DNA from: Adenophora triphylla var. japonica
Taxonomy: Eukaryota > Streptophyta > Magnoliopsida > Asterales > Campanulaceae
DNA: 64,000 nucleotides
NCBI GenBank assembly: GCA_022495995.1
Contig: JAFEMH010002560.1
Coordinates: 186,001 to 250,000, forward strand
Direction of reading: 5' to 3'
The notes under the pieces are model-generated. The model worked only from the letters and a program-made list of their open reading frames with translations, was not told where the DNA came from and did not search any database. This document shows, piece after piece, positions 57,041 to 64,000 of the stretch. Position numbers and translations under genes: made by a program. Position 1 is the stretch's first letter. Every line of letters starts with the position of its first letter.

Positions 57041-57119
57041 TCCGCGGGCGTGTCTCTGGCGGTCCGGGCCGGGCTGCCCGCATGTTCATCTTCAAAAATG
57101 AATAGCAAAAAATACTACA

Positions 57120-57370
57120 TTCTTTGTCCAAAAAATTGAACATTACTTCCTTCATCCAAAAAAATAAATATTTTTTAAAATGTTCATTGAGACGAAGGAA
57201 GCAATGTTCATTTTTTTTTTTATAGAAAGTAGTATTATTTTTGGGACGAAAGTAATATTCATTTTTGAAATGAAGAATTTTTTTTTTAAAAAAGTAGAAT
57301 TTCTTTTTAAGTTAATAAAATGAACATTACTTCTTTTGTCTCAATGAACATTTTAAAATAGAATACTGAA
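57120..57370. repeat. MITE-like inverted repeats
   Basis: TTACTTCCTTCATCC (57144) is inverted as GAGACGAAGGAAGCAA (57189), and a further copy TTACTTCTTTTGTCTC lies at 57327. AAAATGTTCATT words accompany them. Suggests decayed Stowaway-like MITEs, boundaries uncertain. Confidence 0.4.
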
Positions 57371-57381
57371 CATACCAAAAA

Positions 57382-58024
57382 TGTCGAGTTGGGCCAAACG
57401 AGTAAAGCCCAATCACAGGCCGCATTGACTGTCACATTCTCAATAGGGCTGGCCCAATCAGAACAAGGCCCAAAGCCCATCTCAAGCATCAGTCGACTAA
57501 GCCCATGGTCCGACCTACCAGGTCCCGACCTAACTTAGTCCGACCTCATGATCCATACTACAATTCGGGTACGAACCATGCTCTACCCGACAGTCAGGTC
57601 GACCATTACATAAGTGGCGACCTCGACCTAGACAACAAGTGACGACCTGACACTTGCCGGCGTATTTGGTTGAACAATTCTCATAACCACATCCCTACAA
57701 ATCAGGGGCCGTTATAGACACGTTCCCACAATCAAGTATGCTTGCCGCTACAATCTCGGAGCACATGTCGCCTCCCCAAAAATACACCACTCTTGTCTAT
57801 AAATACTTCATCACTACCAAACGGTAAAAGGTAACTGCCATTTTGTATTCTGAGTTCATTATTCAATACATCTTGAGCTATAATACACTGTTATCTTACT
57901 CTCACGCCCGAGTGTCTTCGCCGGAGACACATCCGGCTAGTCGTGGGTTCTGATTTCAGGTCAAGGAGCCAGGTGATTAATCTTGCCACGTGGAGGATTA
58001 TTGATAAGCACAATTCCTGCAGCA
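57382..58024 (+). repeat. 5' LTR of Tat element
   Basis: Probable start TGTCGAGTTGGGCC and end CTGCAGCA, about 6 bp before the primer site; TATAAATA at 57798-57805. Boundaries are inferred because the partner LTR is outside the window. Confidence 0.6.
57798..57805 (+). promoter_or_regulatory. TATA box in Tat LTR
   Basis: TATAAATA, about 225 bp before the LTR end. Confidence 0.6.
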
Positions 58025-58030
58025 TTAGTT

Positions 58031-58050
58031 TGGTTCCATTGCCGGGAATC
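58031..58050 (+). promoter_or_regulatory. Primer-binding site, tRNA-Glu type
   Basis: TGGTTCCATTGCCGGGAATC would pair over 20 bases with the 3' end (including CCA) of a plant tRNA-Glu(UUC), as I recall that sequence. Confidence 0.7.
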
Positions 58051-58092
58051 GTTCTTTAAACTTGACCTCGAAAACTCTATCAACCTGCAACA

Positions 58093-60083
58093 ATGGTGAC
58101 TTCAGAGGGACACGTATCTGAGGCTTCACTTGGGCATGAAGAAGTGAACAACAACAACATGAACACAAACGCAAATGCTGAAAACTTGAACTTGCCTCCT
58201 CCCCCACCGAATCGTCCTCATGGTAGAGCCACCCGCTCTACCAGTGTTGTTGATGGCCGAGGATTGCCGACACCAGAAGAGGGAAAAGGCATATGGATGG
58301 GCAAGGAGTTGCACCCCCTCCAAAACGTCCAACTGCTCAGGTTAATGTTGGAAACAGGGCAGGTCCCTCCACCAACCCCATGAGCAAGAAGGAGATGATG
58401 TTGGAGCGAGCCCAGATTACGGCCGACTTGATAGCCATGGAGGAGCGAGAACAGGCGACATACGCTGCGAGAGAGTGGCCCCTACTCGGGTTTCTAATGG
58501 GCAACGGGCCGGGAGTTTGAGGCCAAATGAAGGTGTGGGGCGAGAATGGGGAAAACAGATAGTTCAACGAGCTCCCACGGTCGTTCATGTGCCCAGTAAC
58601 GACCTAAGGTCTAGCCTCAACAGAACCAGAGAGCAAGAGGCTCAATCTGACTTAAGGACGCGCTTAACAGCCAATAGGAACAGACAGGCTTCACCAGCCA
58701 GGACGCAAAGGTCAGGGTCCCATAGAGACAGGAATGGGCGCAGGTCGCCCGTAAGAGAGGAGAGGCGCAGGTCGCCATTCGGAGATTATAGGCGCAGGTC
58801 GCCACAAGGAAGTGACAGCATAGATCTCCAATACGATCGAGAGGGCTCATTCTCACAGGGACAGAAGGAGTAGGCAGGTGACTCCCCCTAGAAGTGAAGG
58901 CCAGAAGTCAAATGCTGCGCCCCCTCCAAGAGATGAAAGACCCGATGCCAGGGAATGGTTGTTGATGAAAAAGAAGTTTGAGCAATGGGAGGAGGAGAAG
59001 AAAAAGGATCTTTGGAAAGGTCGAACGAATTGATTTTGCTCTTCGACCTTTATCCAAAGAAATCGAGATAGTCGGCCTCCTCCTACTTTCGGGTTGCCAC
59101 TTACGGAGAAGTATTCGGGTCGACCAATGCAAGGAGTCATATAGCACATCCGGAAGCCACCATGTGTTTTGTCGCCAATGAGGACGACAATATGTGCAAA
59201 GCCCTCCTAAGCACACTCACCGGGCGGCCTTAACTTGGTTCAACGGTGCAACGGGTAGTATCACTACTTGGACATGCTTCGGGACAAAGTTCTTGGATCG
59301 CTTCTCATTGCGGGAGCTCGGAAGATAAGTGTCACCGATCCGAATAACTTGGTGCAGGCGAAGAATGAAAGCTCGATGAGTTACTTCACCAAGTTTAAGG
59401 AAATGGTTGATAAGATAGAGGAAGACCTCACTGATAGGGAAGTCATTAATTGCTTCCGAAACGGTATTTCCTCGGCGGACATGGATTATGAACTCACAGT
59501 TCGTACGGTAACAACTCGACAGGAGTTGTTTGAGAAGGTGTATAATGTTGCTCTTGCTGAGGAAAGGAAAGAGAAAAAGAATGGTAAAAGCCCCAAGGTG
59601 GAGGTCGCCGATGATAAGAAAGACTCCAACAAGAATGGAGGAAATAATAAAAATGGAAAGAACAGGACTAGGGCAACGGAAGAAGTGCCCGAGACTTTCA
59701 CTCCCCTTACGGTGAGTCGAACAGAGATTATGAACGCTGTCGAGCTCGCTCCTCCTGTCCCAATGAACCCAGGCAACAAATTTAGAAGGGACAATAGCAA
59801 ATATTGTGACTACCATAAGGACACTGGTCATCTCACAGAGGATTGCTTGGGATTGAAGCGTATCATCCAGAGAATGGTCGACCAAGGGAGACTCGAAGCT
59901 TACGTGAAAAGGCCTCAAACTGGTGGAGGCGAGCAGCCAGCAGGCGGACAGCAGGGACCTAGGCAACCTAGATTGAAACCTGGGGGTCATTACAGAGCAA
60001 GCAAGCAACACGGCCATCAAGCACAAGATCTTCCAACTCAACAAGGCCCCACATGTACCTCCAAGAAGAGAAGTCAGAGATGA
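58093..60083 (+). pseudogene. Tat gag, multiply frameshifted
   Basis: Starts with ATG at 58093, 43 bp after the primer site. The N-terminal part is Asn/Pro-rich, then an Arg-rich stretch (58640-58860) with three tandem AGGCGCAGGTCGCC repeats (58735-58805). The gag core is visible across frames: MCKALLSTLTGRPL and TWFNG-like near 59190-59245, then the open block 59268-60083 (ARKISVTDPNN, FTKFKEMVDKIEEDL) with a zinc finger CDYHKDTGHLTEDC at 59805-59846 (C-x2-H-x4-H-x4-C). Frameshifts near 58300, 58490, 58860, 59020 and 59260. Confidence 0.8.
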
Positions 60084-60837
60084 GGCGATCAGCTTCTACC
60101 CCCATGAATTGGCAACTAATATGGCGGCTAGGGAGCAAGTTCTCGTCATCCCAGGTCTCATAGACGGATGTACGACGAGCAGACTCTTGGTCGACACGGG
60201 GGCCTGCAAGGATATTTTGCTCTACAAAACTTTTAAAGAAATGGGTCTTAATGATGAGCAGTTGGAGAGATATGATGGTAGGTTGGAGGGCTTCACCAAT
60301 CATCGAGTTGATGCAAAAGGCAAGATAGAGCTCGACGTCGACCTAGGCCAACACCCCCTCAGGATCATATCAAAGGTACAATTTATAGTAATTGATGTAA
60401 ATAGTGACTATGCCGCTATACTTGGTATCCCAGGTCAGGTCGCTCTTGGAATGGTGGCATCGATCCCTCATCAGCGAGTCAAGTTCCCTACACCCGCTGG
60501 AATAGGGTGTGTACAAGGCACAGCTCGAGCCTACCTTGATCATGTTCTCAGAGAAAGAAAGAAAAGGGAGTTGGAAATCGAGACTGCAGACGGTTATTTA
60601 AAGTTGTCTCAATCAGTCACCAAGACTACCAGACTGTCAACAATCACCGACGTGGAAGAGTCGACCTATCGCTCAAATGACGAGGCCATGCTTGAGTCGA
60701 CACGTCACTCTAACACCACTGAGGTCGATTCAGATGTAGTTATGGTCGACCAAGTCATCATAGGCAACCTATGCCTCCCGGCTCGAAACAATAACTCGGG
60801 GCCACCACCATCACCGGCGAGGTTGCGGACAAGTTAG
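60084..60837 (+). CDS. Tat aspartic protease region
   Basis: ATG at 60109, in the frame following gag. Catalytic Asp-Thr-Gly at 60193-60201 (LLVDTGACKD), then GFTNHRVDAKGKIELDV, the AAILGIPG motif near 60412 and KFPTPAGIGCVQG near 60482, the standard Tat protease order. Cleaves the polyprotein. The C-terminal third is an acidic linker toward RT and stops at 60835-60837, where a frameshift intervenes. Confidence 0.82.
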
Positions 60838-61785
60838 ATGATATGATAGCAGAAGAAGCTCCACACCCGAGGGCCGAGGAGAGACAAAGGGTCAAGGAGA
60901 TAATCATTGAGACTCTACAATTCGGGGATGGACCGAGCTAGAAGGCTGTGGATGAGCTAGAGTCGGTAATCACCAACCTTTCCTACCCCGACCAAAAATT
61001 CGGATTGGGAAGCGGCTATCGAGTTGAGGAGCGAGCGTAAATCATCGAGCTACTCAAGGAAAGTAATGATGTCTTCGCATGGAGGGTAGAAGACATGAGG
61101 GGAATCAAGGAGGAGGTCGCTGTTCACGGTCGGAAGTCAACCCGACCATAAAGCCTAGACCCCAAAATTGAGAAGCTTTGCTCGCGACAAGGAGGAGGCC
61201 ATAAAAGCGAGGTACAAAAACTTTTGAATGCGGGGATAATCAAAGAGGCCACTCATACAACGTGGTTGGCCAACGTGGTCATGGTGAAGAAATCAAATGG
61301 CAAATGGCGGATGTGTGTCGACTTCACCACTCTCAATCTTGCTTGCCACTAAAGACGGCTATCCCCTTCCTAGAATCGACAAGCTAGTCGATTCCATTCT
61401 TCAGTCACTCAACCCTCGGCTTCCTCGACGCTTACTCGGGTTACCACCAGATTAAGATGCATGAGGACGACATAATCAAGACGGCATTTCAAGCGGTGGA
61501 GGCATCTCTTGCTACAACATGATGCCATTTGGATTGAAGAATGCGGGGGCAACTTATCAAAGGATGGTGAACAAAGTCTTTGCTTCTCAAATTGGCCGAA
61601 ACATGGAGGCCTACGTCGACGATATGGTCATCAAAACAAAGACCGGACGTCACGTGGTCGACCTAAGGGAAACGTTCGCCAATTTAAGAGCAAACGACAT
61701 GAAGCTCAACCCTAGCAAGTGTGTATTTGGTGTAGGCTCTTTGGAAAGTTCCTTGGGTTCATGGTATCTCAACGGGGTATAGAAG
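60838..61785 (+). pseudogene. Tat reverse transcriptase, broken
   Basis: Readable in pieces: FAWRVEDMRGI near 61074, LLNAGIIKEATHTTWLANVV near 61210, NGKWRMCVDFT near 61297, then YSGYHQIKMHEDD-like near 61432. The block 61519-61785 gives MMPFGLKNAGATYQRMVN, catalytic YVDD at 61612-61623, and LNPSKCVFGV. At least five indels before 61519. Confidence 0.82.
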
Positions 61786-62543
61786 CTAATCCGAGAAAAA
61801 TCAAGGCTTTAGTCGACATGAAGGCTCCCACCGGTGTCAAAGAGATGCGGCGACTTAACGGAAGGGTAGCGGCTCTTGGTCGTTTCATATCAAAGTCGGC
61901 AGAGAGGTCTCTCCCCTTCTTCAAAGCATTGAGGGGACGAAAAGTTTTGAATGGACGACCGAATGTCATTCGTCGTTCCAACGGTGAAGGATTACCTCGC
62001 TACTCCACCTCTCTGAGTAGCCCGACCAGCGGTGAAACTTTGTTTGTGTATTTATCCGTGGGAGATAAATCGGTGGCGGCGGTTTTGGTTAGAGAAGATG
62101 AAGGGCTTCAAAAACTAGTATACTACATCGAGCGAGGCCACATCGGATGTGGAGAGCCGATACTACAATGCTTTGAGAAGGTCGCTTATGCTCTAGTAGT
62201 GGCTTCAAGGAAGTTGCGAGCTTATTTTCTAGCTCATCCAATTGTGGTTCTTACTAATGCTCCTTTAAGGAAGATATTGCACAAGCCGGAGAGTTCGGGT
62301 CGGCTACTCAATGGGTCAATTGCCCTTACCGAATTTGACATTGAGTATCGACCTCGAAAAGCACCGAAGGCTCAAGCTCTAGCAGACTTCTTGGTCGAGC
62401 TTACGTTCACCAAGGAGGACAACGAGCGGCGAGCTCCAAAGGAAAAGGCTAAAGGGAAAGAGCACGAGTCACGTGTCGCTATTAGCCTACCCGACGATTG
62501 TTGGAAGGTATATTCGAGATGGGTCGGCAACCAAAAACGTTAG
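61719..62543 (+). CDS. Tat RT connection and first RNase H
   Basis: 275-codon open block: GFMVSQRGIEANPRKIKAL, VAALGRFISKSAERSLPFF (RT connection), then RNase H: TLFVYLSVGDKSVAAVLVRE near 62037, KVAYALVVASRKLRAYFLAH near 62180 and PKAQALADFLVELT near 62368. The first conserved acidic residue is not certain from the sequence. Confidence 0.82.
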   Translation: MCIWCRLFGKFLGFMVSQRGIEANPRKIKALVDMKAPTGVKEMRRLNGRVAALGRFISKSAERSLPFFKALRGRKVLNGRPNVIRRSNGEGLPRYSTSLSSPTSGETLFVYLSVGDKSVAAVLVREDEGLQKLVYYIERGHIGCGEPILQCFEKVAYALVVASRKLRAYFLAHPIVVLTNAPLRKILHKPESSGRLLNGSIALTEFDIEYRPRKAPKAQALADFLVELTFTKEDNERRAPKEKAKGKEHESRVAISLPDDCWKVYSRWVGNQKR

Positions 62544-62900
62544 TGGAGCCGGAATTGTCTTGGTCGAGCGAATGCGGAACTGTGTATGAGGAATCACTGA
62601 GGTTCAAATTCGATGCTTCCAACAACCGGGCCGAAGACGAAGCTCGATAGCGGCTATAGAATACGCCAAGTGCTTTGGAGCGACTAAGATCATGGCTTCT
62701 TGTGATTCTGGCGATAGTTAACCAAGTCGAGGCGAGTACGAGGTGCTAAGTTCCACTTTAATCAAATACTCGCGACTTGGTGAAAGAGGCGATAAAGGAC
62801 TTGGAATTACAGGAGATTCGGAGGATTGATCGAGAAGACAACGAGCTAGCCGACCTCCTTTCGAAATTAGCCACCTCAGATGAGCCGCACGATGAGCCCA
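62500..62900 (+). pseudogene. Second (archaeal-type) RNase H of the Tat element
   Basis: Across frames: DGSATKNVSGAGIVLVE near 62520, FKFDASNNRAEDEA near 62605, AAIEYAKCFGATKIMA near 62650, then a frame with DREDNELADLLSKLAT at 62837. The order GAGIVL, NNRAE(Y)EA and NELAD...LSKLA is that of the extra RNase H domain of Tat/Ogre elements. Frameshifts near 62560, 62640 and 62720. Confidence 0.75.
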
Positions 62901-63133
62901 TCTCCTTCCTCGAAAATCCAGCTTATGAAAGGGTGAAAATTCAATGCATAGATGATCCCTCGAGAAATTGGACTCAGGAGAAGTGTTGGATCGAAGAAAT
63001 GAAAGCATACCTTGAAAGTGGCGAGCCGCCGGATGACGAGAGAAGAAGGCTCAAGCTATCAAAAAGAAAGCTCCGAGGTATGTCGTTCAAGGAGGCGACC
63101 TGTTCAGAAGATCCTATACTCGACCATTACTAA
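62777..63133 (+). CDS. Tat linker between second RNase H and integrase
   Basis: Open block of 118 codons: end of the second RNase H, then a charged linker (SFLENPAYERVKIQCID, WIEEMKAYLESGEPPDDERR) and the start of the region leading to integrase. Stops at 63131-63133 because of an indel. Confidence 0.65.
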   Translation: MVKEAIKDLELQEIRRIDREDNELADLLSKLATSDEPHDEPISFLENPAYERVKIQCIDDPSRNWTQEKCWIEEMKAYLESGEPPDDERRRLKLSKRKLRGMSFKEATCSEDPILDHY

Positions 63134-63925
63134 AGTGCATTCACCCTCAAGAGGTCGCCCTATTGATACATGAAGTGCATAGTGGAATTTGTGGTGGACA
63201 CCCGGGGGCCAGGACTCTTGCTGACAAGTTGATCACTTTGGGATACTACGGCGCACATGAGAGCTGACACACACAACTTTGTTCAGCAATGCGATCAATG
63301 CCAAAGGTTTGCCAACCTACCTCATGTGCCAACAACCGAGCAAACTCCAGTAATTGCAGCTTGGCCATTCGACATGTGGGGCGTCGACCTGATTGGGCCC
63401 TTCCCTCCCGCCCGAGGAAATTGCAAGTATGTCATTGTCGCCATTGATTACTTCACCAAATGGGTTGAGGCAAAGCCATTAGCTCGCATAACGGAGGAGA
63501 ATGCCATCAACTTCATTCATGACTTCATTTGGTGTCGGTTTGGTTTTCCTCGAGCTATAGTGTCCGACAATGGTTTACAGTTCTCCCAGACCTTCGAAAC
63601 AGAAATGAATCGAGTAGGGATCAAACATTGGAAATCTTCTGTCGCCTATCCTCAAGGAAATGGCCAAGCTGAGGCAGCAAATAAACTTGTTCTATCTTCG
63701 CTCAAGACAGGACTCGTAGGTCGACGTAACAATTGGTTGGACGAACTCCCCCTTGCTCTTTGGGCAGTCCGTACAACCACTCGGGGGCCTACGGGGGAAA
63801 CCCCTTTTGCTCTCACATACGGGTCAGAGGCCATGGCACCTGCTGAGCTCAGATTCCCCACTGCTAGAGTGACTTTCTTCAATCAAGAGCAAAATGATAC
63901 CAACAGATTGATCGACTGGATCTAG
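63134..63925 (+). CDS. Tat integrase
   Basis: HHCC zinc module: HSGICGGHPGARTLADKL at 63177-63235 in one frame, frameshift near 63250, then CDQCQRFAN at 63290. From the ATG at 63257 the DDE triad is Asp44 (WGVDLIGP), Asp104 (IVSDNGLQF) and Glu139 (GQAEAANK). Only 34 residues separate the last two, one fewer than canonical, consistent with a lost codon at YPQGNG. LALWAVRTTTRGPTGETPF and GSEAMAPAEL follow. A frameshift near 63920 ends the frame; the sense (LDLVDEKRETTYLRMVNY) continues to the window edge. Confidence 0.85.
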
Positions 63926-64000
63926 TCGACGAGAAGCGAGAAACGACCTACCTCAGAATGGTCAACTACAAGCGACGAACTAAGAGCTACCACGACAAGA

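Larger units (their letters stand above)
57382..64000 (+). mobile_element. Tat-type Gypsy retrotransposon, cut by window end
   Basis: LTR, primer site, gag, protease, RT, RNase H, a second (archaeal-type) RNase H, then integrase. The dual RNase H between RT and integrase, the C-x2-H-x4-H-x4-C gag finger and LLVDTGACKD protease place it in the Tat group (Retand-like). Many frameshifts. The 3' LTR is beyond the window. Confidence 0.88.

Noticed and set aside
59217..60044. 275-codon minus-strand frame opposite Tat gag
   Set aside because: It is the shadow of the gag block 59268-60083, which shows the zinc finger on the plus strand.
57382..64000. Assignment of the right-hand Gypsy element to Ogre
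   Set aside because: No extra ORF was seen before gag and the element proportions are ordinary; Tat/Retand-like is the safer call.

Overview
This 64 kb window looks like nuclear DNA of a flowering plant, probably heterochromatic or pericentromeric. It is almost entirely transposable elements nested in one another, and I found no intact host protein-coding gene. Evidence for a plant: LTR retrotransposons of plant-only types (Sirevirus, Athila and Tat, plus another Copia), Mutator-, CACTA- and hAT-type DNA transposons with plant-like termini, TTTAGGG-type telomere-like repeats, and a tRNA-Ala(AGC)-like sequence. The species cannot be told from the sequence.

Layout. 1-755: a retroelement-derived reading frame running into an LTR-like segment with CTCGGCCGAG palindromes and a TATA box. 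756-11481: a complete but decayed Sirevirus-type Copia element with ~0.97 kb LTRs, gag-pol, and a downstream env-like ORF. 11482-13201: no gene. 13202-18689: a minus-strand non-autonomous Athila-like element keeping one gag-derived ORF; its right LTR holds a hAT element with an exact 8-bp target duplication. 18690-24104: a second Copia element whose reverse transcriptase is cut off by a CACTA-type end at 24105. 24105-32247: CACTA subterminal repeats, two interdigitated ~168-bp satellites, an inverted telomere-like array, and inside that array a CACTA element (28034-31224) with TAG target duplications and a degenerate PGAP1-like exon pair. 32939-35656: a Mutator-like element with a 9-bp target duplication, containing a second one (33104-34575, also with a 9-bp duplication) that carries a fragment of an inositol-tetrakisphosphate 1-kinase gene. 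36005-36077: a degenerate tRNA-Ala. 36.1-41.6 kb: AT-rich DNA with microsatellites, fold-back repeats and hairpins. 41609-53808: a minus-strand Athila element with near-identical LTRs, a tRNA-Asp primer site, broken gag-pol and env-like ORF, apparently inserted in a BED-finger hAT transposase gene whose remainder follows at 53809-55966. 56.7-57.4 kb: a SINE-like piece, a 97-bp GC-rich tandem repeat and a MITE-like segment. 57382-64000: a Tat-type Gypsy element with dual RNase H, cut by the window edge.

How it fits together. Most protein-coding sequence belongs to retroelement gag-pol genes broken by frameshifts and stops; the two cellular gene fragments (ITPK and PGAP1-like) are passengers inside DNA transposons. 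Recurring themes are nested insertion with datable target duplications, GC-rich short palindromes in the LTRs of unrelated families, and a dispersed GTGTTACC/GGTAACAC motif running through both the non-coding and coding parts of the Sirevirus. All family names rest on motifs read by eye; no search was run.
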